In this document: piece after piece, positions 46,792 through 56,218 of the stretch
Position numbering within the stretch: position 1 is the first letter of the stretch
Layout of the letters: the number at the start of each line of letters is the position of its first letter
DNA from: Aeolococcus sp963850385
Lineage (GTDB): Bacteria > Chloroflexota > Dormibacteria > Aeolococcales > Aeolococcaceae
Direction: 5' to 3'
NCBI GenBank assembly: GCA_963850385.1
Contig: CAWKKS010000002.1
Coordinates: 62,001 to 126,000, forward strand
DNA: 64,000 nucleotides
The notes under the pieces: generated by a model
Database searches by the model: none
Seen by the model: the letters and a program-made list of their open reading frames with translations, nothing else
Told to the model about the DNA's origin: nothing
Translations under genes and position numbers: made by a program

Positions 46792-47418
46792 ATGTCGCGA
46801 GCTTTCGAAGACACCGCGCTCAAGACGCCCGAGCAGCCGGCACCCCTGGTCGCCGATCCTGCGCCACTTGGTCTGGCCGGTTTCGGCATCAGCACCCTGC
46901 TCCTGTCGCTCATCAACGCCGGCATCCTAGGCACGGCCGCGGGCGGGGGCGCCCTCAAGCTCGGCGTCATGTCGGTCGCGCTCACCTTCGGCGGCCTGGC
47001 ACAGTTCGTCGCCGGGATGTGGGCCTTCAAGCGTGGCAACACCTTCGCTGCCACCGCTTTCACCTCCTACGGCGCGTTCTGGTTGAGCTTCTACCTGCTC
47101 GTCTTCGTCTTTGTCCCGCAGATGAAGGGGGAGACCACCGCCGACCTCACCACGTTCCTCGGCACGTACCTGCTCGCCTGGGGCATCTTCACCGGCTACA
47201 TGTTCGTGGCCTCCCTGGCCGGCGCGCGGGCTGTCCAGGCAGTGTTCATCCTGCTGACCGCGACGTTCGTCTTGCTGGCGATCGGCTTCTATGCGAACAG
47301 CGACGGCATCGGCAAGGTGGGCGGGTGGGTCGGCCTGGCCACGGCTGCGGCGGCGCTGTACGCCTCCTTCGCCGACGTCACCAACGCGAACTTCAAGAGG
47401 AGAGTGCTGCCCACCTGA
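46792..47418 (+). CDS. GPR1/FUN34/YaaH (SatP) acetate transporter
   Basis: A 208-residue protein with six membrane helices. The family motif N-P-x-P-L-G-L is modified to DPAPLGLAGFGISTLLLS; the FGGLAQFVAGMWAFKRGNTF and FTSYGAFWLSF blocks match acetate/succinate channels of the AceTr family. AGGAGG is five bases ahead of the ATG. It lies 58 bases before acs in the same direction, so uptake and activation of acetate are probably co-expressed. Confidence 0.92.
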   Translation: MSRAFEDTALKTPEQPAPLVADPAPLGLAGFGISTLLLSLINAGILGTAAGGGALKLGVMSVALTFGGLAQFVAGMWAFKRGNTFAATAFTSYGAFWLSFYLLVFVFVPQMKGETTADLTTFLGTYLLAWGIFTGYMFVASLAGARAVQAVFILLTATFVLLAIGFYANSDGIGKVGGWVGLATAAAALYASFADVTNANFKRRVLPT

Positions 47419-47476
47419 CAGCACACCAGCCGGGGGCGTTCCAGCGGCGCGGCCCGGGCCCGGAGGACAGCAACCG

Positions 47477-49447
47477 ATGACAGAGACCGCCTCGGATTCC
47501 ACCATTGACGCGCTCCTCAAGGAGGGGCGCACCTTTCCACCCAGCGCGGCGTTCACGGCGCAGGCCAACGTCCGCGATGACAGCCTGTGGCGCGAGGCCG
47601 AGGCGGACCCGGACGCGTTCTGGGGCCGCCAGGCGGAGCGGTACCTGACCTTCTCGCGGCCATGGCACACGGTCCTCGAATGGGACCTGCCCTTCTCTCG
47701 ATGGTTCGTCGGCGGTCAGCTCAACGCCAGCCAGCAGTGCCTCGATCGCCACGTCGAGGCAGGTCATGGGGACAAGGTCGCCTACCTCTGGGAGGGCGAG
47801 CCCGGCGACACACGGACGATCACGTACGCCGAGCTCCTCGAACAGGTCTGCCGCTTTGCCAACGCCCTGCGCGGGCTGGGCGTGCAGCGCGGCGACCGTG
47901 TCGGGATCTACATGGGGATGGTGCCCGAGCTGCCGGTGGCGATGCTGGCCTGCGCGAGGATCGGCGCGGCGCACTCGGTCGTCTTCGGCGGCTTCTCCGC
48001 GGAGGCTGTCGCCGACCGCATGAACGACTCCGGGTCAGTCTGTCTGATCACCCAGGACGAGGCGTGGCGGCGCGGTGCAACCGTGCCCCTGAAGGTGAAT
48101 GTCGACGAGGCGCTGGCCCGGACGGAGACGATCCGCACCGTCGTGGTGGTGCGGCGGACGGGCAACGAGGTGCCGATGACCGCGGGGCGCGATCACTGGT
48201 ACCACGACCTGGTCGCCGACCAGCCGGTGACGTGCGCGGCCGAGGCGATGGACAGCGAGGACCTGCTGTTCACCCTCTACACCTCGGGTACGACGGCCAA
48301 GCCGAAGGGCATCAAGCACACCACCGCCGGATACCTGCTGCAGACCATGTACACGCACGAGCTCGTGTTCGACATCCATGCCGACAGCGTCTACTGGTGC
48401 GCGGCAGACATCGGATGGGTCACCGGCCACAGCTACATCGTCTATGGACCTCTGGGCAACGGCGTCACCTCGGTGATGTATGAGGGGACGCCGGACTTCC
48501 CTGACAAGGACCGGTGGTGGTCGATCATCGAGAAGTACCGCGTCAGCGTCCTGTACTGCGCACCGACGGCGATCCGCACCTTCATGAAGTGGGGACGGGA
48601 GTACCCCGACAGGCATGACCTCACCTCGTTGCGCGTGCTCGGCACCGTCGGCGAGCCGATCAACCCGGAGGCATGGATCTGGTACCACGAGATGATCGGC
48701 GGTGGTCGCACCCCGGTTGTCGACACCTGGTGGCAGACCGAGACGGGCGGGATCATGATCGCGCCCCTCCCCGGGGTGACCACCCTGAAACCCGGTTCAG
48801 CAACGCGCCCGCTGCCGGGCATCGGTGCATCGGTGGTCGACGAGCAGGGCCACGACGTCCCTCTCGGCGGCGGCGGATACGTGGTGCTGACCCGCCCCTG
48901 GCCCGGCATGCTCCGCGGTATCTGGGGCGATGACGAGCGCTACCGCGAGACCTACTGGGCGAAGTACGGCGACCGGTATTTCGCCGGCGACGGAGCGCGG
49001 ATCGACGAGGACGGCTACTTCTGGTTCATGGGCCGCGTCGACGACGTCATGAACGTCAGCGGCCACCGGATCAGCACGACCGAGGTGGAGTCGGCCCTGG
49101 TCGACCATCCCAAGGTCGCCGAGGCGGCGGTGACGGCGAAGACCGATCCTCAGACCGGCCAGGCGGTGGCGGCGTTCGTCACCCTGCGCGGTGGCTACGA
49201 GGAGAGCACTGAGCTCGCCGCCGAGCTGCGCGACCACGTCGGCAAGCTGATCGGCGCCATCGCCAAGCCGAAGTGGATCACCTTCACACCGGAGCTTCCC
49301 AAGACGCGCAGCGGCAAGATCATGCGGCGCCTGCTGCGCGACATCTCCGAGAACCGCCAGCTCGGCGACACCACCACCCTGGCCGACACCAACGTCGTCA
49401 AAGAGCTGCAGACCAGGGCCGCAGCCGAGGCCGACAAGGAGCAATGA
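47477..49447 (+). CDS. acs: Acetyl-CoA synthetase
   Basis: A 656-residue AMP-forming enzyme that activates acetate. YTSGTTAKPKGIKHTTAGYL is the adenylate P-loop, WWQTETGGIMIAPLPG the acetate pocket with the key Trp, YFAGDGARIDEDGYFWFMGR the hinge region, and PKTRSGKIMRRLLRDI carries the C-terminal catalytic lysine that is the usual acetylation target. ATG 47477 has GGAGGA nine bases upstream. Two GC hairpins follow the gene. Confidence 0.96.
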   Translation: MTETASDSTIDALLKEGRTFPPSAAFTAQANVRDDSLWREAEADPDAFWGRQAERYLTFSRPWHTVLEWDLPFSRWFVGGQLNASQQCLDRHVEAGHGDKVAYLWEGEPGDTRTITYAELLEQVCRFANALRGLGVQRGDRVGIYMGMVPELPVAMLACARIGAAHSVVFGGFSAEAVADRMNDSGSVCLITQDEAWRRGATVPLKVNVDEALARTETIRTVVVVRRTGNEVPMTAGRDHWYHDLVADQPVTCAAEAMDSEDLLFTLYTSGTTAKPKGIKHTTAGYLLQTMYTHELVFDIHADSVYWCAADIGWVTGHSYIVYGPLGNGVTSVMYEGTPDFPDKDRWWSIIEKYRVSVLYCAPTAIRTFMKWGREYPDRHDLTSLRVLGTVGEPINPEAWIWYHEMIGGGRTPVVDTWWQTETGGIMIAPLPGVTTLKPGSATRPLPGIGASVVDEQGHDVPLGGGGYVVLTRPWPGMLRGIWGDDERYRETYWAKYGDRYFAGDGARIDEDGYFWFMGRVDDVMNVSGHRISTTEVESALVDHPKVAEAAVTAKTDPQTGQAVAAFVTLRGGYEESTELAAELRDHVGKLIGAIAKPKWITFTPELPKTRSGKIMRRLLRDISENRQLGDTTTLADTNVVKELQTRAAAEADKEQ

Positions 49448-49450
49448 CGA

Positions 49451-49471
49451 AGGGGGAACTGCGTTCCCCCT
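49451..49471 (+). terminator. acs terminator hairpin
   Basis: AGGGGGAAC pairs perfectly with GTTCCCCCT around a TGC loop four bases after the acs stop codon. There is no T-run. Confidence 0.6.
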
Positions 49472-49532
49472 CAACACGCGGGATCAACTCCGGAGAGGTG
49501 AATTCGCCTGCGCTGACGGCTTCCAATGAGCC

Positions 49533-49555
49533 AGCGGGGAACCTGGTTCCCGGCT
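49533..49555 (-). terminator. Terminator hairpin of the Tim44-like gene
   Basis: AGCGGGGAACC pairs with GGTTCCCGGCT with one mismatch, abutting the stop codon of the minus-strand gene. It resembles the acs hairpin (shared GGGGAAC and GTTCCC arms). Confidence 0.5.
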
Positions 49556-50490
49556 CACTGGACTTGATCGATGCGCGCCAGCACCCAGTCGTAGTCGCCG
49601 CTCATCACCGGGGCCTTGCAGTACGAGCACACCCCGCTCAGGTCGACGTCGAGCGGCGCCCCGCAGTTGGGGCAATGCTGCGCCATGGTGCCGCCGTCGC
49701 TCCTGGTGACGGCCTTCGAGGAGCGCTCGAACAGCCAGTCCTCGTACCACTCGCGCACACTGCGGTCGCCGCGCACGATCTTGCCGCTGGCAACGTCGAC
49801 GTCATAGTCGGCACACGCGGCGTGCATGCGCAGCTGGATGTGATCGTGGCGTGCGTCGCTGCCGGCGCTGACGATGGTGGCTCCGGCCAGGGCGAGGTTG
49901 TCGAGCACGTTGCGCTGACCCTTGGCCACGTACTGCTCGATCTGGGCGCGATGCTGGTCCCACAGCGTGTCCGACATGACCCGCCGGCTCTCCTCCGGCT
50001 TGCAGTCGCTCCATGCCTTCTCGACAATGAAGAACTCGCGCTGGGCGAGGTTGACGAACTCGGTCTGGTCGAACTGCGGATCGTGGGCGCTGATCGCCTC
50101 CAGCCCGGCCGCGACGTTGTCCACCGGGGGGCCGGCCTGGCCCACACCGAAACCGGTGGGGACACCCATCGGGCGCTCGGCACCATCCGACGGTTGGTAC
50201 CCGCTCCAGCCGGTTCGAGGGCCTCCCGCCCCCCCGTGGTACGACATCCGGCGCCACGCGTTGAAGGCGGCCATCAGGATGAAGATGAAGAAGATCGGGC
50301 CACCACCGAAGAAGAGGAGCGAGAGCAGACCGAGCGAACCGAGCCCGCCGCCCCCGTAGTAGCCGCCGCCCCCGTAGTAGCCGCCCCCACCGAAGCCACC
50401 TCCCCCGCCGAGGCCGCCCCCACTGAAGCCCTGGCCGCCACCGGCGCGAACCAGGACGACGTGCTGGACGACGAGCTGCGCTGTGGTCAT
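49555..50490 (-). CDS. Membrane protein with Gly/Tyr repeats, Tim44-like domain and zinc ribbon
   Basis: 311 residues in four parts: a Gly-rich N-terminal stretch with GGGGYY repeats, one membrane helix (LLSLLFFGGGPIFFIFILM), a Tim44-like domain of about 150 residues (QTEFVNLAQREFFIVEKAWS, VREWYEDWLFERSS), and a C-terminal zinc ribbon (HCPNCGAPLDVD, CSYCKAPV). Bacterial Tim44-like domains bind membranes or unfolded chains; the ribbon suggests protein or nucleic-acid contact. Its function is unknown. The start codon overlaps the upstream stop as TGATG, so it is coupled to the four-helix protein before it. Confidence 0.8.
   Translation of the reverse strand: MTTAQLVVQHVVLVRAGGGQGFSGGGLGGGGGFGGGGYYGGGGYYGGGGLGSLGLLSLLFFGGGPIFFIFILMAAFNAWRRMSYHGGAGGPRTGWSGYQPSDGAERPMGVPTGFGVGQAGPPVDNVAAGLEAISAHDPQFDQTEFVNLAQREFFIVEKAWSDCKPEESRRVMSDTLWDQHRAQIEQYVAKGQRNVLDNLALAGATIVSAGSDARHDHIQLRMHAACADYDVDVASGKIVRGDRSVREWYEDWLFERSSKAVTRSDGGTMAQHCPNCGAPLDVDLSGVCSYCKAPVMSGDYDWVLARIDQVQ
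50345..50380 (-). repeat. Two exact 18-bp tandem repeats encoding GGGGYY
   Basis: The 18-base unit at 50345-50362 is repeated exactly at 50363-50380 inside the Gly-rich N-terminus of the Tim44-like protein, with a further partial copy. Such repeats can expand or contract by slippage without changing the frame. Confidence 0.8.
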
Positions 50491-51038
50491 CACGGTCTCC
50501 AGGTCTCGCCCGGCGGCGGGGGTGGCAGTGGGTACCCGTCGACCCGTTCGTCCATGTCGTCACCGCGATCGCCGAGCAGCCGGCCGAACACGCCCTGGAG
50601 GAGGATCGGGATCGCGATGGCCACCACGCCGAGGATGAACGTCGACGAGTTGGGAAGGTTCTTCTCGTTGCTGAGGCCGTTGTAGCAGAACAGCGCCTCG
50701 ACGAAGGAGATGCCGATGATCAGCGCCATGCCGATCATCAGGACCACCTCCTGGTTGCTGTCATGGAGCGGTCCGAAGCGCGGGAACCGCTCCTTGGCGA
50801 CCCGGTAGATCTTCAGCGCGGTCCAGGCGTTGAGCATCACGCCGCTGACGAAAGCCAGAACGCTGATCCCGAGGCGGAAGGCCGCCAGGTTGTGCACGAT
50901 GAACGCGGCGATGTTGACGACGATCAGCCCGACCGGTGTCACGGCACCGATGGTCGGGATGGTCCAGCGCCGCAGCCGCGCCCCGACCCCGCGCCGACGC
51001 GGCAGGTCGAGCTCGGTGCGGCGCGTCCGGGTGGACAT
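50490..51038 (-). CDS. Four-helix membrane protein, unknown function
   Basis: A 182-residue protein: a basic N-terminal tail (RRRGVGARLRRW), about four membrane helices (VGLIVVNIAAFIVH, LGISVLAFVSGVMLNAW, VVLMIGMALIIGISFVEALF, FILGVVAIAIPILLQG) and a proline-rich C-terminus. It has no recognised domain. It is coupled through TGATG to the Tim44-like gene and may form a complex with it. Confidence 0.7.
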   Translation of the reverse strand: MSTRTRRTELDLPRRRGVGARLRRWTIPTIGAVTPVGLIVVNIAAFIVHNLAAFRLGISVLAFVSGVMLNAWTALKIYRVAKERFPRFGPLHDSNQEVVLMIGMALIIGISFVEALFCYNGLSNEKNLPNSSTFILGVVAIAIPILLQGVFGRLLGDRGDDMDERVDGYPLPPPPPGETWRP

Positions 51039-51164
51039 GATCTAAGAGTACGAGGCCGTGGGCGCGGACGGGATGCCCTGCCCGCGGCCGTCGATACACA
51101 GCCGTGTCCGCTTTGCGAAGGGGTTCTCTGACCTGCCCGCGCAGCCCGGCCCTAGGGTGAGGCC

Positions 51165-51812
51165 ATGCGGAAGGCATCGTCCCCTCGCCTCTGGGCGCGC
51201 GCAGTCGTCGCCGGCGGTGCCTGCGTCCTGGCGCTGACCACGACCGGCGCCATGGTCCGGGCGGCGGTGGTGCCCACCGGCACCGGGTCGGCCATCGCCG
51301 TCCTCACCGACCAGGGTCCGGGTGACCAGGGCGGCCAGGGCGCACCGGTGTGGCAGAACGATCAGGCCGGCAACGTGGGCGCCGGCTGGCACGGCTGGTC
51401 GCTGCCCCCGCTTCCGGTCCTCATCGCCCGGCTGAAGGCGGCCATGCACAAGCCGGCACCGCCCCCGCCCGTCCACAAGGCGCCCCCCGTCAAGACGCCC
51501 CCCGTCAAGTCGCACCCGGCGCGCTCTGCTGAGGCCGGGCGCACCACCACGCACACGACCCATGTGACCGCCGCGACCCCGGCGCCCAAGGTGGTGGTCG
51601 ACGCCTCCGACCCGGTTCTCTTCTCGGCACAGACGGTGGCCGCCACCGACGCCGCTCGGGTGCTGCCGGTGGAGAGCCTGGGGCCGCTGACCGGCATCAG
51701 CTTCGGGAGCGGCCTGTTCATCTGGCCGATCCTGGTGGCCGTCGACGCCCTCGCCCTCGCCATCATCGCGCGCATGGCGCTGCACCGCCGGCGCGTCTCG
51801 CCCGGGGACTGA
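51165..51812 (+). CDS. Exported, C-terminally anchored Pro/Lys-rich protein
   Basis: A 215-residue protein. It has a signal peptide or N-terminal anchor (VVAGGACVLALTTTGAMV), an extended linker with KAPPVKTPPVKSHP-type repeats, and a C-terminal membrane helix (FIWPILVAVDALALAII) ending in basic residues, a pattern similar to wall-spanning proteins. No enzyme domain is seen. It is separated from the downstream kinase gene by 18 bases on the same strand, so it may be part of that signalling unit. Confidence 0.65.
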   Translation: MRKASSPRLWARAVVAGGACVLALTTTGAMVRAAVVPTGTGSAIAVLTDQGPGDQGGQGAPVWQNDQAGNVGAGWHGWSLPPLPVLIARLKAAMHKPAPPPPVHKAPPVKTPPVKSHPARSAEAGRTTTHTTHVTAATPAPKVVVDASDPVLFSAQTVAATDAARVLPVESLGPLTGISFGSGLFIWPILVAVDALALAIIARMALHRRRVSPGD

Positions 51813-51830
51813 CCCGCCCGGCGGGACGTC

Positions 51831-54222
51831 ATGGTGGCGGCGGCTGGCTCGGGCGGACGCTGGCGTAACACGCTGACGGCCCGCCTACTGATCGGCGGCT
51901 TGATCATCACGGTGACGCTGGTGGCCACCGTGTCCGGCTTCCTCCTGGTCAGCCGCGCCCTGCAGACCGACCAGGCGGTGCAGTCGGAGGCGAGCAACAG
52001 GTCAGCCACGGGCTACCAGCTCCTGGTGCACGTGACCGAGCCGCAGACCCAGTTCGCCGCCACGACGCTGGCCAAGACGGGATCGCTGCAGCGCGCCCTG
52101 GCGCTGCCCGACAGCGCCGCGCGCGGCACCGCCGTGGCCAGCCTCTTCGCCTCCGGGTTGGGGGGCGCCGCGTCGCCCGGCAGTCGGGTGGCGGTGATGG
52201 ATGGAAACGGCATGGTGCTGTACACCGACGAGTGCGGCGCCGGCGTCGCGCTGAGCGCGTGCGAGTCGACGTCCGTCCCGCATATCGCAGACAACACGTC
52301 ATCGGCGGCCCTGGCGCTCACCGAGGGCCGCAACGCTGCCTGCGCTCAGACGGCCAACCGGAAGTCAGGCAAGTGCCCGGCCGGGTACGAGGGTGTGGAG
52401 CTCATCGGCAACAGCCTGCCGGCGTTCGACGCAGCCGTCGACGTGCGCGACAGCGCGCATCAATTCCTCGGTGTCGTCGTCTACAGCACCGCCCTGCAGG
52501 CGCAGTTCGCGCGCTTCGGCTCGGCGCTGCTGTACACCCCTGCCTTGCTGACCACCACATCGCCACCACACCTCTTTCGCTTCGACCCCGCACACGAGTA
52601 CGCGCTCACCCCCGCCGTGATCGATCCGCGGTGGACCCCTCCCGTGACACGCCACCTGGGGTCGTTCGCGGCGGAGTACACAGCCGTGGGAATCGGCAGC
52701 GTCGCCACCTCCTACCTCTCCGTGGCGGCACCGGACGGGAGCATCCCCGCCTACCTCGGGGTCGAGGTCCCGACCGCCGTGTTCGCGGGCCAGACCGGCG
52801 CCGACGAGAGGACCATCCTGCTGATCGGGGTGACCGCCATCGTCCTGGTGTTCCTCGTCATCGCGGCGTTCGCCTCGCGCTTCGTGGTGCGTCCGATCGC
52901 GCGGCTGGAACGGGGCGTTCGACGGATCGCGGCCGGCGACCTCAGCTCGGACATCCCGGTGATCGGCGACGATGAGCTCGGCCGGCTGGCCCAGAGCGTC
53001 AACCGGATGCGTGCGCAGATCGCTGGCTACATCAACCACCTCGACAGCTCGATCGGCCGGCTCGAGAGCGTGTCGCACGCCTTGACCGCCACCGGCGAGG
53101 GCGTTGAGGCTCTGCACCGCAGCGTCCTCGCCGCAGCCGCCGCCATCGGGGGCGGTGAGGCGCGGGCTGCCCTGTTCACCATCGAGGACGGCTCGCTCGG
53201 AGCCGCAGCGGGGGCGTCGCAGAGCGCGCTGGCCGCGTTCGACACCGACGAGGTCGACCGCCTGTCGCGCGGTGAGCACATCCGCCGGCCTGCGGTGGAG
53301 GGCTCGCCCGGGCTGCTCGCTGTGCCGATGATGTACCACGCCGAGGTGGTGGGGGCCCTGGCCGTCTGGTCCACTGGACCCGCTCTCCGACAGCGATGAG
53401 CGGGCGCTTGCCGCCCTCGCCAACAACGCCAGCGTGGCCACCGAGAACACCAGGCTGTTCGAGCAGGAGCGTCAGACCGTCCAGCGCCTGCGCGAGCTCG
53501 ACATGCTCAAGACCGACTTCCTCACCACCACCCAGCACGAGCTGCGCACCCCAGTTCTCGCCATCAAGGGCGAGCTCGAGCTGATCACCGCAGCGTGGCA
53601 GCAGCTCGATGAACCAACCAAGCTCGAGCTTGTGCGTGACATGGAGATCTCCGCCCGCCTGCTCGGCGACATCGTGGAGAACATCGTTGTGTTCTCCCTG
53701 CTCAACTCCGAGGCGGTCACGCTGCGCACCGAGCACGTCGACGTGGCAGCCGCGATCAACCGTACCGCCGCACAGCTGCGCGACAACTTCAAGGACGGGC
53801 TCCCGGTGGAGCTCACCCTCAACCTCGCCGCGGGGACGTTCATCGTCGCCGACGGCGAGCGCTTCGAGCAGGTGATGCGCGCCCTCATCGACAACGCGAT
53901 CAAGTTCACCCCCGCCGGGAGCAGCGTCACCGTGCTGAGCAGGCCCGTCGGCGCCAGCTGCCGGATCGACGTCGTCGACGACGGGATCGGCATCGACGAG
54001 CGCGAGCTCCCCACCGTGTTCGACCACCTTCGCCAGGTGGACGGGTCACGCACCCGCCGCTATGGGGGGATGGGCATGGGGCTCGCGTTGGTGAGGCGCC
54101 TGGCGCAGGCGCACGGCGCGGAGGTCGCTGTGACCAGCGCGCCCGGCGAGGGCACCTGCTTCACTCTCACATGGCCGCTGGCCGTCGAGCGTCGCGAGGA
54201 CACGGTGGACCAGGCCGTCTGA
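51831..54222 (+). CDS. HAMP-GAF sensor histidine kinase, frameshifted
   Basis: Across one frameshift this is about 796 residues: helix 1 (LLIGGLIITVTLVATVSG), an outer sensor domain of about 290 residues with four cysteines (TDECG, SACES, NAACA, SGKCP) likely to form disulfides, helix 2, HAMP (RFVVRPIARLERGVRRIAAG), GAF, HisKA with phospho-His in TTQHELRTPVLAIK, and HATPase (LIDNAIKFTPAGSS, GGMGMGLALVRRL). The break is at TGGACCC (53375-53381): ALAVWST is followed one frame away by LSDSDERALAALANN. Removing a G or C restores it. No response regulator follows; a TetR gene does. Confidence 0.8.
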
Positions 54223-54228
54223 GCGCGG

Positions 54229-54258
54229 ACCGGGCAGCAGCGGTGCGAGCCGCCCGGT
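54229..54258 (+). terminator. Possible hairpin after the HAMP-GAF kinase gene
   Basis: ACCGGGC (54229-54235) pairs with GCCCGGT (54252-54258), just after the kinase stop. It is a modest stem and no T-run is present. Confidence 0.4.
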
Positions 54259-54319
54259 GATTCCCGCAGCGGCGGCCGGGACAGCAGTCTGGGCACGCCA
54301 CCGCCTCCTCAAGTTGGGT

Positions 54320-54334
54320 GTTACTCGGAGTAAC
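54320..54334 (+). promoter_or_regulatory. TetR-type operator
   Basis: GTTACTC-G-GAGTAAC is a perfect 7+7 inverted repeat with a one-base centre, the typical form of a TetR-family operator. It lies directly upstream of the -10 of the TetR gene, so the protein most likely represses itself. Confidence 0.75.
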
Positions 54335-54337
54335 GGC

Positions 54338-54343
54338 TACTAT
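54338..54343 (+). promoter_or_regulatory. -10 hexamer of the tetR-family gene
   Basis: TACTAT ends seven bases before the ATG at 54351, again suggesting a leaderless transcript. A weak -35 (TTGGGT, 54314-54319) lies just before the operator. Confidence 0.5.
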
Positions 54344-54350
54344 TGGTAGC

Positions 54351-55094
54351 ATGCGCGCCAGGAAAGTCAAGAGCCGCTCGCAGGCCGCGGCGCCACCTCC
54401 ACCCCAACCCTCCGCCAGGAACGCGCCCGCAGGCCAACGGGAGCGTTGGCGCGCCCATCGTGAGACCCGCCGCGCCGAGCTCGTCGACGCGGCTGTCGCT
54501 GCCATCCGCGCCCGCGGAGCGGGCGTGGGCATGGACGACATCGCCGCCCAGGCGGGCGTCAGCAAGCCCATCCTCTACCGCCATTTCACCGACCGCGCCG
54601 ACCTCTGGTTGGCGGTCGGGCGCCGCGTCAACGACGATCTCCTGGCGGCGATGTCGAGCGCGTTGGTCGTCGATCGCCCTCCGCGGGAGACGATCGCCGC
54701 GGTGGTCGACACCTACCTCGCCCTGATCGAGGAGGACCCCGAGGTCTACCGGTTCGTGGTGCACGGCTCCCTCGCCGACCGGGGGATGAGCTCCGACCTC
54801 GTCCACGCCCAGATGGCTTTGATGGCGGCCGAGGTTGCTCGCGTGTTGGGTGACCGGCTCCGCCAGGCGGGTGTCGACTCCGGCGGTGCGGAGCCGTGGG
54901 CACACGGCATCGTCGGCATGGTGCAGGCAGCGGCGGACTGGTGGATCGACCGCCGGTCGATGTCGCGAGCTGCGCTGGTCAACTACCTGACCGCGATGAT
55001 CTCCACCGGCGTCGACGGGTTGTTCGCCGGGGCGTCGCCACCGATGGGCGAATTGCGCGTGGTCAGGCGCCCCGACACCGCGGAAAGTCCCTGA
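54351..55094 (+). CDS. TetR-family transcriptional regulator
   Basis: 247 residues. After a Pro/Arg-rich N-terminal tail of about 45 residues comes the helix-turn-helix (VGMDDIAAQAGVSKPILYRH FTDRA), then an all-helical ligand domain (ALIEEDPEVYRFVVHGSLAD, WWIDRRSMSRAALVNYL). ATG 54351 is preferred over an upstream TTG because the -10 and operator would otherwise lie inside the gene. The perfect inverted repeat in its promoter implies autorepression. The ligand and other targets are unknown; the neighbouring kinase and tmRNA genes show no matching operator. Confidence 0.9.
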   Translation: MRARKVKSRSQAAAPPPPQPSARNAPAGQRERWRAHRETRRAELVDAAVAAIRARGAGVGMDDIAAQAGVSKPILYRHFTDRADLWLAVGRRVNDDLLAAMSSALVVDRPPRETIAAVVDTYLALIEEDPEVYRFVVHGSLADRGMSSDLVHAQMALMAAEVARVLGDRLRQAGVDSGGAEPWAHGIVGMVQAAADWWIDRRSMSRAALVNYLTAMISTGVDGLFAGASPPMGELRVVRRPDTAESP

Positions 55095-55149
55095 CCGCAC
55101 CGTCTCCTGCGGCACGACGCGGTACCATTGACATGCAGCTTCACCTCGT

Positions 55150-55520
<371 letters not shown>

Positions 55521-55558
55521 GGGTGTCATGTGGCTGCGATCTTCCCGCCCTGCAAGTC

Positions 55559-56218
55559 TCAGACCAACCGGTGCTGGTAGGCATACCGAACCGCCTGGGC
55601 CCGGTCACGGACGCCGGTCTTGGAGAAGACACGGTTGATGTGCGTCTTGACGGTGGCGTTGCTGAGGAACAGGGCGGCAGCGATCTCGGAATTGGACAGT
55701 CCTGTGGCGATCAGCTTGAGAACCTCTGCTTCGCGCGGGCTGAGGTCGTCTGGGGGCACCCCGTCACGACCCGGTTCGCGCGCCGAGTCACTGAGCACTG
55801 CGGCCACCAGCCGCTCCTGGACGGCTGGGTCGAGATGGGTACGGCCGCCGGCCAGTGCCCTGATCGCCTGCTCGATCTCCTCGGCGCTCGCATCCTTGGT
55901 CAGGTACCCGTGCGCGCCCGCCCTCAGCGCCGGGAACAGGGACTGATCGTCCGCGTAGGTGGTGAGAACGAGAACCTGCGTATCGGGGAGCAGGGACCGG
56001 ATGCGGCTGGTGGCCGCAGCCCCGTTCATGCCCGGCATGCTCAGATCCATCAGCACGACGTTGGGACGGCAGCTCTGCGCTCGCTCCACCGCTTCCGCGC
56101 CATTGACCGCGGTGCCCACCAGCTCAACGCCCGTCATCAGGCCCACGAGCATGCTGAGCCCGTCCCGCACGACGCGCTGGTCGTCGGCGATCACCACGCG
56201 GATCGTTGGTTCGGTCAT
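55559..56218 (-). CDS. NarL/LuxR-type response regulator
   Basis: 219 residues: receiver domain (VVIADDQRVVRDGLSMLV; phospho-Asp in VVLMDLSMPGMNG; TTYADD; Lys in GYLTKDAS) and a C-terminal LuxR-type helix-turn-helix (LSPREAEVLKLIATGLSNSE, NATVKTHINRVFSKTGV). The start ATG 56218 overlaps the stop of the kinase gene as ATGA, so the two form a cognate pair. It converges with ssrA; the 38 bases between show no hairpin. Confidence 0.93.
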   Translation of the reverse strand: MTEPTIRVVIADDQRVVRDGLSMLVGLMTGVELVGTAVNGAEAVERAQSCRPNVVLMDLSMPGMNGAAATSRIRSLLPDTQVLVLTTYADDQSLFPALRAGAHGYLTKDASAEEIEQAIRALAGGRTHLDPAVQERLVAAVLSDSAREPGRDGVPPDDLSPREAEVLKLIATGLSNSEIAAALFLSNATVKTHINRVFSKTGVRDRAQAVRYAYQHRLV

